A stretch of 64,000 bases of DNA, taken from contig NC_037257.1 in NCBI RefSeq assembly GCF_000002425.4, positions 16,234,733 through 16,298,732 of the forward strand. Reading direction: 5' to 3'. The notes under the pieces are model-generated. The model did not search any database. It had not been told where the DNA came from and worked only from the letters and a program-made list of their open reading frames with translations. The translations under genes were made by a program, and so were the position numbers. Position 1 is the stretch's first letter. Every line of letters starts with the position of its first letter. Positions 1 to 12,492 of this stretch are shown one piece after another. The DNA is from Physcomitrium patens (lineage: Eukaryota > Streptophyta > Bryopsida > Funariales > Funariaceae).

Positions 1-1290
1 GTTGACTAGAGCGATGCAAAATATTTCAAGTAAATAATTATTATTAAAGTCAACGTGGAAGTAATCTCGGCAAGTAAGCTCAAGCACCCTTGCTATATAA
101 TTTATCTTCTATGAGAAGTATGCATTTTGATCGGCTGGTAGAATTTGAATGACAAAAAAAATAAAAATAAAAATAAATAAATAATGCCTCTTAAGCATAT
201 GAACAATGTGGAAGTAGAGAATGTGAATTGCAGTTGTGAGTCAAACTGCCTGAGTTTGGGCAAAATCATGCGTAATAACATGCAAATACTATGATGTTCA
301 GAGGGATTCTTTATCAGAGAATACGGCATTTGCAGACTAGTAAGCCGCTCCCTCAACGAGAGCGGTTACTTCCTCGATCATCTGAGCAGGGCATATCATT
401 CACTGAATGTCAAGTCCCCTGAACTACATTTGAACTTCGTCGAATCTTGCAGCAAGGGATTCATGATTAATGTACAACATATGATGATGAAGGGCATAGA
501 GAATCCTGAAGGCACCTTCAATAAATATTTATATTGCTGGCTGTAGTGCTTGGGCAGCTGGAGAGAGTCAACGCCAGAGAGTAGTGATCTCCTATTACTG
601 AATGAAGGTTTTCTAGATTATACATATGTAGGAGAAGCTTGGTGCTAGATGATGTTACAGAAGCAGACATACGAGCCGCATGTTGGAATGCAGTTGGCAG
701 TGTCGATTCCTGAAAATAGAAGTTTTAGGAAGTTGTGCCGAATCAGTCTCCAACAAACTGAAATGGATGTCAAACGGGACTGTTTGCGAACAATAGCAAT
801 GGCTGTCAGACACCACCTTTTTGCTGGTCAGGGAGTTTGTCAAACCGAGCTCCGAATCTTTGGTAGTGAAGGGAAGTTTCGCAGACTTGGAGAAAAGCTT
901 GGGAATCTGTCCTGCGGGTAATTGGTTTCTCAAGCGCCCCGAAGTTATGCCGGGGGAAGGGATCCTCAAATTTATTTATTCCGGGACAGCATAAACGTGA
1001 ATACCGGGATCGCATGAAACGACTTGCTCCTCCTTGAAGAAAAATTGCCGAGCTTAACATTAAGTTTTCGATTTTTCATCCATTGCAATCTGCAGCTTCT
1101 ACCGCACCTCTACAGACCTTTTGCACGGACATGAAATTGTAGCCCTGCATACCAATTAAAGCTACGGAACCACCACACAATTTCAGAAAATTTAGTAGTA
1201 TCCCTAGTAATGGTTGAGCAATGAATGCTACTTGTGTTAAGAATAGTTGGTTGAGTAGAAACATATCTTTGTTGTGGATTTCATAATTTG
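1..1290. other. intergenic, no gene recognised
   Basis: The stretch is mixed in composition, and bases 600-1060 are somewhat richer in GC. Short open frames of up to about 100 codons occur on both strands there and overlap one another. None shows a recognisable domain or a set of splice sites that extends it. I see nothing that can be named. Confidence 0.5.
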
Positions 1291-1933
1291 TGTTGAGTGG
1301 GCGACATAGTTAGCTTGATCTTCAAGCTAACAACATGTGTGGCACATGGCCAACTTGTTGACCACGTTTCTAATCCAAAAAGTCAATTAAAGACACCTAT
1401 GAAGTCAAAGCAGCGTCTAGGAAATTTCTAGGAAGCTTTTATATTAAATATTATAGAATTAACTTACTTTTACCTACTTTTACTTACTTCTACCTATTTC
1501 TATATGTAATTATTAGCTTACATGATTATGGGCGTGACAATGTGCTACACATATTATTAGCTTCAAGACCAAGCTAACTATGTAACCCACACATAAAAAA
1601 ACTTGCCTTATAAGTCAAGGCATTTGTCTTACAAAGTCAACATACATTAGAAGTCCCATAGAACATTGCCACATAGCCCCTAGTTAGATAGTATATATAG
1701 AAACAAGAGTGAAGCCCTCTTCATTCTTATCAACTCCTTTCTTGCTTCTAGTCTAGTTTCAAGAGTTTTAAGTTTTCTTGTCTTTTGGCAATAAGCCTTT
1801 CCAGTTTCTTATAATTTATATACTTCCTAATCTTTATTTTGTCACTCTTTCTTTGACACAGATTTCATTGTTTATGCATCATCTTTTAGTTCTTGTCCTT
1901 GACACTACATCCATAAGAACAAAGATCTCAACA
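1291..1933 (+). mobile_element. candidate solo or truncated LTR (fossil)
   Basis: The segment starts TGTTGAG and ends CTCAACA, a perfect 7-bp terminal inverted repeat of the TG...CA type found on LTRs. A TATA-like GTATATATAG lies near 1690, followed by a pyrimidine-rich stretch as expected for U3-R-U5 order. The part from about 1540 to 1790 aligns base by base, with many differences, to 63740-64000 at the far end of the window, so the sequence is a dispersed repeat. No primer-binding site or coding region follows, and the 5-bp flanks do not match as a target duplication. It is therefore a solo or truncated copy, or the ends are slightly misplaced. The superfamily is not certain; the short TG-CA ends would suit Ty1/copia. 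Confidence 0.45.
1303..1583. repeat. inverted repeat pair inside the candidate LTR
   Basis: Bases 1303-1349 and 1538-1583 are near-perfect reverse complements of each other. The core ACATAGTTAGCTTG returns as CAAGCTAACTATGT. About 190 bp lie between the arms. The pair could be a nested MITE or a U3 fold-back; the related copy near 63740-63810 keeps a trace of both arms. Confidence 0.6.
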
Positions 1934-4232
1934 CAACATAAGACCAAGCACACTAGAAGAAAATTGAAAGTATCTAAATGGCAATTGTTTGCACCAAAAT
2001 AAAAGAAAATTTTACATGTATACATACTAGCATAAGAATAAATTTTTAACAAACAGAATAAAATTACACATTATATAATTGTTTTATTGTTTATAACTAG
2101 AAATCATAACTTTTTTAGAATTTTATTTCAGTTCTTTCATGTTTAAAGTTTTTTTATATTATATTTGATTGTTAAACTTACTGACAAGTATGATTAGTTT
2201 GTGTTTCAAATACAGTAGGCCAGACTGTAATATGGTGACCATGATGATTGTCATTATGAAAATCAACAATAATTAATCATTCATCTAGATTCTCAAGCCT
2301 TTTAGCATGCCATTAAAAGCTCTTTTTAATATTGATGTTTTATTTTTATTTTTATTTTTTAAGATTTATACATATGTACCTTCAAGAATAAAATCAAGGT
2401 GTACTATACAAAAAAAAAAGTCATTTTCATGAGAAAAAGAACAAAAAACAGGAAAACAAAGAAACGGCGGGTGATCGCTAGCGACGCTACGTCACCGATG
2501 GAAGATCCAAGCAGGTCCATTGCGGAATTAGATCACAGGTTTCACAATAACTATGCATGGTGTAAAGATGCTGTGAGGTGGGTCGCCTCCTCTTTCCGTT
2601 TCTTCGTCGCGCGCTGCGAAATTTGTGATCGTTGAGCAGTCCCGACTGGTTGCTTTCCCGCCGCTCACCGCATTTCTAAAGGAGGCTCTTGTCGATTTGC
2701 TTCGACAATGCTGGACACGCTTGTCGCCATTCGGACTTCACCTTAAGGGAGCCAGTTGCAATTGTCGGTCGTCCAGAAGTGGCAATCCCATCTCCAATTC
2801 TTCCGCTGACATCCTATCCCAAACTGGTGACTCATAGATCAACCAGCCCAGCTAGTGGGTTTGAAACGCGCAGCAACAGGCGGAGTTTCAGAGTGCAGTG
2901 GTGTAGAAGTATACTGGCGATGCCACTCGTTTGAGTCTTGAGCCTGTTGTAAGGCTTTCGAACGGGTTGCCAGTTATTGCTACTCTCGAAGAATCGCGTC
3001 CATTGTCATTTGGACCTGGCGCAAGTGGGTTTGTGATAACGAGTATGCTGTTTCCACCCATGCGTGCCTGTGTCACTTGTGCATGTTTAAAACATGTATG
3101 TGGCTTGAAACTATGGCTTGGCCCTCGCCACTGGAAAGAGAATATGTTATTTTGTTCTTAAGGTGCACTGCATCTGGAACTTGTGGGGGGTGCTTCTATG
3201 CGTGGTCACATCTCCACTCCAGTCCTGCAATGCGAACCCGACAATCAAGGGCTGGGAATGCCATTGACATGAGTTTACAACAATGCTGACGTTGTGATCC
3301 GAACTTTTCTGCTAAATCTCTGTCGTGGTGCTGAAGAGTTTGCCATTCCATTCAAGCAGGTCTTGCGAGATATCGAAAGGATACGAGGATCCAGTTCAAG
3401 TTTTTGTAGGGAGAACCATTTAGAGGTATGGAATGAATTTTCTGTATTCTATAGAACGCTCGATCTTCAATGCTGTCTCATCTCTTCAAACCAGAAAGAA
3501 AGATAGGGTTCTCGAATCCGTAGCCTCCCATCCCTCAGCCCAGTTCTTTTGAATTTTAGGGGTTCGCATATCCTTACTCGCAACACGTCTAGCTGGTGGG
3601 CTTGCGTTGCGATCTCTGTCCCCATTAATTTGGTTAATCTGACAACTGCCCGGTGCTGGAAGGTGAAAAGGAGTAGTGCTCTACTCAGGAAACTTTCGGA
3701 TTTCAGCTCCGTAGATTGGCACGTTGAAACTATTCTTTCAAGAATTAATAACCATCGCAATGTCATTAATTTTACTGGTGTAAACTTGCAGCAGTGTCTT
3801 CGCCGCCATTATCTAGTAGGAGCAATTATTTCAAGGCTCTAAGACCGCTGCACTCTTTCTTCTGTTTGACGGGAATAAATGGATAACAGAAAAAATTTAG
3901 TCGCCGGAACGTAAGCTGGTCCGTGTTTCTAGTGCGACAGATTCGATTGCTTAGCAATGAACTGGAACGCTGCGATTTGCGCTACAGTCTTTGCTATGGA
4001 TATGGTGCCACGCTGGTTGGACTACAATGTGGACAATGCATGGTGCGTGGGTGAACATCTCAAGGAGGAGAATAGAGATCACATCATATATGCAAATGAC
4101 CAGAAAAACTTGACCAAACCCTAGATTTCTGTGAGGAGTTTTCTGATGTCTTGTGAGCTTCTCTCGACGGCAGGTATTACCAAGATGACAAGAAACTGAA
4201 GCATCGCTTTTGGGACTGTATCCTGGACCAAG
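1934..4232. other. intergenic, then probable leader/promoter of the TBL gene
   Basis: Bases 1934-2460 are AT-rich and show nothing. From about 2460 to 4230 the sequence is clearly richer in GC, but it holds only short, mutually overlapping frames without a recognisable domain. This is the expected place for the promoter and 5' UTR, probably with a UTR intron, of the TBL gene that starts at 4233. An in-frame TGA at 4197-4199 shows that this region is not an N-terminal extension of that protein. Confidence 0.4.
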
Positions 4233-7018
4233 ATGGGTCGTGGTCAACAAACGATCAGCGGCGATGTTGAGATGTTGGCGGGGAGTTCCCCTAGGAGGGA
4301 TTTTCTGAGAATGGACAAAAGGAAACTACTAACTGTAGCCCTGTGTGTCTCCTTCCTCACTCTTGTGGTAGTATCTTACAACATGTGCTTTGAGACTCCT
4401 GCTACCTCAACGGAAGCCATGGTTTTTCTTCAGGAAAAGCCCTTCCCGAATTCACTCGAGGTATGTTGTCTGTCGCAATTCGGACATGTTCATGAATTTC
4501 TTTGCACGGAGTAGGCAATTCGATGTAGTTCATCTGTAAACTCAGCTTGCTATAATGTAGCTTCTATCAATATATTTTGACGTTGAGGGGTTTCGACGCA
4601 GGAAGGTACAAATACCTCTTCATTCAACAGTGACACAAACGGAAGTGATTTCCAGGTGCAATCGAATGTGGAAGGCACTAAGAACCTCACAGACACGGAT
4701 AATCCTGTTACAGGTCCAACAGAAGCTAGCGCAGAAGCTGATGCATTGGTGAAGGATACGGACGCGAGTGAGCAGGAGGAAACAAAAGAAGGAGATTCTG
4801 AGACCACCACAGACAGCTCGAGTTCAATTTCTGTAGAATCCAGTCCTCAAGTGGATGCAACGGTTGAACCACCGACAGAGATTGAGAGCCCAAACTTCTT
4901 GACTGGTTCACCTGTCGGGAATGATACCTCGAAGCAGAATGAAGATGATCTTTCAGACACGGAACGGTCTGAGTCGAGTGTTATTGCAATGGAGGGTCCG
5001 CAGCTCACTAATATCACAAGCCCAGAGAACCCAGGTGGGTACCCGCGACCTCATAACTTCAGAATGTTATTGAGCAGCTTCTATTGTATTCTGTCGCATT
5101 TGCTCGAAACAACAGTGATCCGCACGCAAGTCTTCCGACGGTAGCAATCAAGCTACCAGCCGCCAGGTCACCAGCACCTCCTTTTTTTTAGAATAGAAAG
5201 CACGTTTATGATGTGTAATATCACAGTTTCAAAGTTAATAAAACAACTGATGAACACCCGGGTTTGGTAATCTGCATTACTCATTATTCTTCTGTTCATA
5301 ACGGAGATATTTCGATCTCTATGTCAGCTTATGCATTCTGAGGAAGATATCCATTCCTTTGCCTTATACCTCCCTGATAATATGCTTTCTTCCGTGTTGT
5401 AGGGGCCTGTGATTTGTTTGAAGGCAGTTGGGTACCAGACACACGTCCTCCCCAATATACCAACTCCACCTGCAAGTTCATTCAAGGGCACCAGGATTGC
5501 ATGAAAAATGGACGGCCAGACACGGGGTACCTACACTGGAAGTGGCAACCATACAAATGTGACTTACCTAGAATTGACGCCCGAGCTTTCTTAAGCACCA
5601 TGCGTGGTCGCTCTGTTGTTTTCGCAGGAGATTCCATTTCTCGCAACCAGTTTCAATCTCTTCTTTGTATTCTGTCACAGGTACTGCAATCAGTCTACAG
5701 TCTACTGCGTGCTTTTCATGGACTTGAACTCTGTTTTTTGAGAAAAAGACAAAATCTAACAAAGAGTGCCTGTTGTGCTTTGAAACACGTCTTCCATACA
5801 ACTGCGCAACCAAACTCTCCTGTATGACTGTGCAGGCATTCAGAGATTCTTATTCTTATTTCTTCGCTTGAGCTCATGTCCATGCTTCGCGTGTTTCAGG
5901 CTGAGATGCCGTTTCTGAAGTACCAATCACCAGACGATAAAAATGTTGCCTATGTCTTTCCCTCAACGAACTTCACTTTCACAATCCGCTGGTCTCCATA
6001 TCTTGTGCATGTGGAAGAAAAGCAGGTCACACGTTCGGACAACGAAACAATAACTGTGCCCTACATTCACATCGATGAACTCGATAAAAGTTGGGCTGAC
6101 TATGCACCCGGCGCTGACATTCTGCAATTATCCACCGGTTTGTCATCATCATCTCAAAGCTAAAGTTTATGTTCTCACAATTTGCTTTCGTATCAGGTTG
6201 ACTGATTGCGATCCTGTGAAGGAGGCCTTGTTTGCAGCTTTTGGGGACATTTTTCATGTGGGTTGTTTCATGATTTTCAGGTCAATGGTGGTTTAAGCCG
6301 GGCCTGTTCCTGCAAGGCGGTCAACCCATAGGTGGTCACACATGTGATGGATGGGAAACTGAATGCAAGGAGATTGGCTTCTCTGACGCTTACCGCACGG
6401 CCATACGTAACGTCTTGCAGGGTATTCTATCGATACCTGGATTCACTGGCTCCGTTGTGTTCCGATCCTTTTCTCCTGACCACTTTGAGAACGGAAGGTG
6501 GGATAACGGTGGCGAATGCGTGCGCACTACACCCGGAGGGGTGGCCATGCACTACGTAACCAAGTGGATGCTTGACATTCAAAAGGAAGCATTTAAGAAC
6601 GTTACAGGTATGTGCATAGCGAATTCTCCTCTCATTGTAGGCAAAGACTAATAGACGTGACCGACCTTTATCACCCAGCTTGTCAACGTGTTAAGGATCT
6701 TACTAGCAAGAGGACAGTTTTGCCGTCACCGTGTTCCATCTCCATCTCCTTCTCTCTGCATTAACCTTTAATGTCTGACGACGGTGTATAGGTACTTTAA
6801 ATGCGGCTGACAAGCTCCGAATTAAGATGTTGAATGTCACGAACATTGCTCAATTTCGAGCCGACGCTCACCCAAACGTGTACAGGACGTTTCAACCTTA
6901 CTCAAAAGAGCACCAGGGATTCGTCCAGAAGGATTGCCTGCACTGGTGCCTTCCAGGTTCCATCGACACATGGAACGATCTCCTCGTGCAATCGTTGCAA
7001 GATGTAATACATCGCTGA
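4233..7018 (+). CDS. TBL: TRICHOME BIREFRINGENCE-LIKE polysaccharide O-acetyltransferase
   Basis: Coding exons 4233-4460, 4602-5034, 5403-5680, 5900-6137, 6281-6607 and 6792-7018 join in frame (GT-AG throughout) into 576 aa. Residues about 31-50 form one hydrophobic segment, a type II signal anchor. Residues about 55-220 are a Ser/Thr/Glu-rich stem. The catalytic TBL region starts at the CDLFEGSWVPD motif (about 223). It carries the GDS motif in FAGDSISRNQ (296-298) and the C-terminal DCLHWCLPG motif, whose D549 and H552 would complete the Ser-His-Asp triad. Family members acetylate xylan, mannan, xyloglucan or pectin in the Golgi; which substrate applies here cannot be told. The start is the first Met after an in-frame stop at 4197. 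Length and motifs look complete, with no sign of decay. Confidence 0.93.
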
Positions 7019-8736
7019 TGGAATTCTTCGCCACCACCAGGTTTTTACTCCACTTCTCTGTGTTATCCATTCCGATTGCAGGAAACCTGCTAAATCCGGC
7101 ACACCGAACCATCCAAAGGGAGACCATATCGACAAATGGGCGAGTTGACACTCTTTGAAAGTGCATGATGCGTAAGCAATTCTGCAGACGTTGAAACCTA
7201 GAGGGAAGTTGGGTGATGAAGATTGCCCACCTCCAATAGAGAAGCGAGTCCTCGTAGTTTAGAAAGGCACTTAAAGCCTCATTTGGATATTCTGATAGAA
7301 TGTAGTCATTGTACAATTTCTACGGCAAAGCTGCAGCGCCGAGCGTGCCGAGATTGCTCTGTTGTGCAAAGCCTTGAGTCTTACGCCGTCTTCACGATTC
7401 ATGGTTTGTAACGCACAATTTGCTTGATTGTGATCAACACAAAATGAGATAGACTGGATTATATGAAGACAACTCTAGGATGTGAATGAACTCGTGAATA
7501 GGTGGATTTATTCTTCAAAGTTTGGTAACTTCTTCACATCCAAGTGTCGATCCATATGTGTAGAATATCAACACCGTGTGTATCTTAATGAAGTGAATGT
7601 ATTTTTTCACTTTCGTAGAGAGTTGGTGTTTGGAAGTAAAAAACACATCAGTTCAAGGAACCAAAGGATGATTACATTTCTCTGAGTTTTTTTTAGTTTT
7701 GTTAACAAAGTGACCTTTGAGCAGTGTGTAGCATGGTTGTTATTTCAGAACTAAGATTTGAGTTACCAAACTCTTTAGTGATAATTTGTAGTGTTGGTGC
7801 AACTTATTGTCTTTTGATAGTTTGAGGTCATTTCAAACAAGTTTTTTTTCTAATGTATTTTGGTAAAATTATCTCCAAGTTTGACCCAATGAATAACTAT
7901 TATTCTATGGATTGTCACCCACTATAGTTGTATTTGGGTGAATCTTCATTTGACATGTTGAGATTAAAATCTTTCAAATGATAGTAAATATTAGAGACTA
8001 CATTTAAGTATTACAAAAAATTCTCTTTATTATGAATTTAGGATTCAAAAACAAGCTAGTAGGTGAAGATGATATTCCACCTTGGATATTGATTTTTGAA
8101 ATGCTACATTTTTTTTATTATTAAAGTCTCTACTTGGATTTATTATCCTCATTTGATTTAAATAATCAAGTAAATAAGTATATGAAAAAATTGCAGCTCT
8201 ATGTAACTCTTAATTTGAGTAAACACCTATTGCAAACATTGGTCTTTATTTGTATCTAAAATTAGAAGAGATTCTTCTTAGCATTATTCATGAAATAGAC
8301 ATGCCTTTATTGGAAACAAATTATTGTTTAATAATTTAAATACCTGAGATTATCTTTTGAATATTTACATTTAATAACATCTCATTGTTTATATAATTAT
8401 TTCTGTATTTTCAAAAGAAGATTATTAATAAACTAAGTATTTTTGAATAATATTAGAATATTAAAGTAATAGAATAAATTTGTAATACAAATAATTTTAT
8501 AATAATTTTGCAAAATCATGTTTCATTTTTATAATGTAATATTGTCATCAACCATTATTGAGTTTATTTCAAATATTTGTTGGCTATATTTTATTTTTGC
8601 ATATAAAAACATATTTTAAAATAAATTAATATATTTAAAATATAAATAAAAATTTTACGATATTACACGTTTTAAAATCTATTATTACTATTAATAAAAT
8701 TATTTAAAAATTAAATTTTTAATCTTTTTTTTATGT

Positions 8737-8782
<46 letters not shown>
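8737..8782. repeat. (AC)n-(AT)n microsatellite
   Basis: A run of alternating AC passes directly into alternating AT. It is a simple-sequence repeat in AT-rich intergenic DNA. Confidence 0.95.
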
Positions 8783-8786
<4 letters not shown>

Positions 8787-9323
8787 TATTTAGATAAAAA
8801 TATTTAGTACATAATGATCATTCTAGATAAAAATTTAGGATATAAATAAAATCATATAAGAATACCTTTAATTCAAATTATTATAAAAGATAATGAAGTG
8901 AATAAAATAGTATTAAATTTTACTAAGAATTAAAATGTCTAACAAAATTAGATATATTAATGTATTCAAAGAAAGTAGAATTTGTCCAATCTTTGACTTT
9001 TAGGCTTAATAAAAATAAAAAATTTAAAAACCATCAACTTAATTTTGGATTCAATATAAATTTTCCAAATTGTAGAGAATTCAATGGTGGATTATTAGTC
9101 ATAACTTTTGTTATTGAGTATTAGTTAATTTGTATATAATAATATGATATTTTTTAAAATATAGATTTAGATTTGTTTATTTTCAAATAAAACACCATTT
9201 TGGAATTTTTTATAAAAATATAAATGTAAAATATTTTTTTGAGATACTTTGATAGTTTTACATACAAAGAATGCACTAAATTCTCTTCAACTATTCTCTA
9301 TTTTATCTTTAAGTGCCACAAGA

Positions 9324-9375
9324 TAAATAAAATATAAGAAATATAACATGCATGTTATTTCTTATATTTTATTTA
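9324..9375. repeat. long near-perfect palindrome (hairpin)
   Basis: A left arm of 27 bases (9324-9350) is matched by its reverse complement immediately to the right, apart from a 2-base indel, so the hairpin has almost no loop. It is centred on CATGCATG. The outer part of the right arm is then repeated in tandem to about 9395. Confidence 0.75.
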
Positions 9376-9512
9376 TATTTCTTATATTTTATTTAGTCAA
9401 AGCTTTTTATTTCATTATGCATGTTAATTTAACAAATATTGGTAGAAAAAGAATATGTATTCAACCTTATAGACTATATTATTACTTTGGAGATTGGGGC
9501 AGAACGTTCTAG

Positions 9513-9890
9513 CACTATACACTTTCAAAGTCATAATAATTTTAAAGTGTTGTAAAGAGAAAATATGGATTAAAGAGGTTATACAATTGTGAACATCAAA
9601 TTTGGAGAAAGGATCAAAGAAAAATGTTTGGAGAATATTGCAATCTATCAATTAGAAAATTATGCATTGCACTAATTTTAATACCTTTGAATAATAACAT
9701 TGTTGTATCCATTTAGGAGATTAAATTTGGTACAACGTTTTTAGAAAAAAAAACACAAAGTTCAAACTAATAGTACTAATTTCACTTTTAATGCTTCTTC
9801 AAGTAAAATTAAATTATTATAAACAATAAAGCTATTGTCAAAAGTGGTATTAGTCTTTGAAATTATTATGACTTTGAAAGTGGTGTTGTG
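9513..9890. repeat. inverted repeat, 35-36 bp arms
   Basis: Bases 9513-9547 match the reverse complement of 9855-9890, sharing the exact core ACTTTCAAAGTCATAATAAT. The arms frame about 310 bp of AT-rich DNA. This could be a small non-autonomous DNA transposon, but I could not define a target-site duplication. Confidence 0.5.
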
Positions 9891-10739
9891 ATTGGTATTG
9901 ACTTATATAAGATAGAAGGTGTTCAATTTCTTTGTATGATAGTTGAGTATGCAAACATGAATATTATAAAGATATGTACTACATTGGGATGAAGTGAAGA
10001 TGGAAAGAATTATAAAATTTAGGTAGTTTCCATGTTCATATGCATCCACAATATAACACTCTTTGTATCAAACAAAGCTCAACCTATCAAGGTCCTAAAT
10101 TGAGATGCAAGTACTCAAAGTTGTTATGTTACAATGTAATGAACTTGGACAACATATCTTAACAACACTATATTCTTTTAGAATCTAAGAAACAATGTGC
10201 TTAGATTGAAGCTACATGAATCAAATTTGGAATATTGATTTAGATTTTAAAGTAATAATAGATTTATCCACTGTACAATGTTCATGCTCACCCTGAATCT
10301 ACGGATTAGGCCGCCGAACAAAGTGATCCACAAGGCAAGAATCTGGGGTACTTTCAGTCAATGTGCACAGCGAGATGCCTCACTTGCACAGATGGTAACA
10401 TTCGTGAAAATGAACAAGTCTTTTTAATCAATTCGCCTTCGGTTCGTTGTGCTGTCACTCACTCGTACTTCGGGTGGTTCAAATCTGAAACTCTGTTCTC
10501 ATTCTACTTTTCGTTGTTTCTTTCCTTTTTTGGCAATTTTACAGGCATTTATTGAAATTCATGACACGTTGCGAAGTTCTACACCTGTTATTCTAGCTAG
10601 TGTGTGTGGGTTTGAAGCCTGCGTTGGACTTGGGTTCTGGATTGCTGTCATTGACAAGATTCTTGCAGCAGTTGCAGGATCGTAGGTGTGGATGAGATTG
10701 TAAGAATTGAGAGAGAGAGAGAGCAGCGCGGATGCAAGA

Positions 10740-12492
10740 ATGAGTAATAGGGCAGTGGTTCAAACGGGCTTTCCAGGCGAAGACGAAGGATCTTTGGAAC
10801 TGGTGCAACGGCCCATCCCTCGAGCATCTCCAGGGACAGTGGTCATTCGCCTCACCACGCGTTCTGTCAATCCCAATGACCTCACCAACATCCGTGACAA
10901 CAAATTGAAGAGTTTCCAAGATGAGCACCACCCTGTCATCGGCTCTGAAGGTTGCGGTCGCATCTTTGAGGTATTCCAATGTCACAGCGTTTCACTTTGC
11001 CCTGGAATTGTGTAGCAACGTAGAATTGTCCGGATTCCCACTATTTCAATCATTCAATTTGGTAGCAAAGTAAGTTCCTTTTTTTATTGTTGTGAATCCT
11101 AGGGTTTTAGGGTTTTCATTCCTGCTCTAAATGCGGTTGATTCAGGTGGGGAAAGGAGTGACAAAATTTAAGATAGACCAGCGGGTGGTGCCGGTGTTGT
11201 ACTGGAAGTACTACCTTGGCAAAGGCGAAGGCGCTTGGCAGGATTATATCGAAGTAGCGGAGGAAGACGTTGTTGCGGTGCCCAGCACTGTTTCGGATGA
11301 ATCCGCGGCCCAGTATCTCATCAACCCTTGGACTGCGTATGGACTTGTTACAGAGATTGATGTGCCTGAAGGAGGTTATCTTCTTCAGACAGCTGCAGCA
11401 TCGACAATAGGCCGGTATGGTGTCTTAAGATATACGGTGTTTTGGCATACCGGCGATGCTTCACTTTCGAGCATCAATTTCAGTCTCATTTAAGACTTTG
11501 ATCTGAATTCTCGGCAGCATGTTGTCGCGTGTGTTAAATCTTACGTGGTTGTGCAACGAGTGGTATCTAAAGCTGTTTTTTGACTATCCATTTTGTCATT
11601 TTAGCACTCTTGAAGTTGCGATCTGAAGCAAGGGCACATCTGAGGCACTGATAGAAATGGGAGTGCAGGCAAATTATTCAGCTGTGCAAATTCTGGAAAA
11701 TCAAGACCATTAACGTGGTGCGAAGGGACGATTGTATTTCGGAATTGAAAGAGATCGGAGCTGACGAGGTTATCAACTCCAGCGTTGAAGGTACCCGTCC
11801 ATGAACGAGGAATGGCGAAAACTTCTGGAAGTAGCAATTAATCGAACAACCTCCATTGTCTATTACACATACTGATGTGCTTGTCCTGTTTCCTAGATGT
11901 CGTGAAGAGAGTGAAACAAATAACAAACGGAGCAGGAGTTTACGCTGCCGCTGATGCTGTCGGAGGCGTCCTAACCAAGGTTCTATCCCCCACCCTTCCA
12001 CTGCCAAGCAAAATGTAACAATTGTCCCGTCACTGGAACGACTTCGTCATTGTTACTTGCAACATTGGCAACGCACTAACAATAGCACCTTGTAAAGAAT
12101 CTGCATCATCGATTTCTGACTATGTTATTGAATTGTTGGTGCTCGACTTGCACGTGTTACTGAAGGCCTCTACACTCGAATGGATGCAGGATGTAGCTGC
12201 GAGTGTACAAGATGGAGGGAAAGTTTTTGTGTATGGCACACTGGGAGGCTGGGACATAACTGTAAGCAAATTGGATCTTATTCGTAACGTTGAGATCAAG
12301 TATTACCGCTTGACTAGGTGGCTGGAGAAAGGGAATAACAAGGAGAAGGTGATGAGGGATGTTATGAGATACTTAGAAGCAGGAGTGTTGGTGCCCAATT
12401 TTGGGAAGAAGTTTGACTTGGAAGATTTCAGAGCGGCCATTTGTGAATCTGAGAGACAAGCAAGAGGAGGTAAGGTTTTACTTGTGAGCTGA
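10740..12492 (+). CDS. zinc-independent MDR enzyme (2-enoyl thioester reductase/quinone oxidoreductase-like)
   Basis: Exons 10740-10970, 11146-11414, 11669-11790, 11897-11979 and 12190-12492 join in frame into 335 aa. The protein begins MSNRAVVQTGF. Residues 1-120 form the GroES-like domain, with the GSEGCGRI turn near 70. A Rossmann domain follows, containing the nucleotide-binding region AAASTIGR (160-167), which takes the place of the usual AxGxxG motif. Downstream are GADEVINSS and the strand GGKVFVYGTLGG. The INPWTAYGL segment is typical of the enoyl reductase (MECR/ETR) branch. No structural zinc-binding cysteine cluster is visible. Such enzymes reduce 2-enoyl-CoA/ACP or quinone-like substrates with NADPH. 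There is no clear targeting peptide, so a cytosolic quinone-reductase role remains possible. The gene looks intact. Confidence 0.88.

Larger units (their letters stand above)
7019..10739. other. AT-rich intergenic region
   Basis: After the TBL 3' end (roughly 7019-7700) the sequence becomes strongly AT-rich. No gene is seen. It holds a compound microsatellite at 8737-8782, a hairpin at 9324-9375 and a wider inverted repeat at 9513-9890, listed separately. From about 10270 the GC content rises again, which is probably the promoter and 5' UTR of the next gene. A short (GA)n run lies just before its ATG. Confidence 0.5.
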
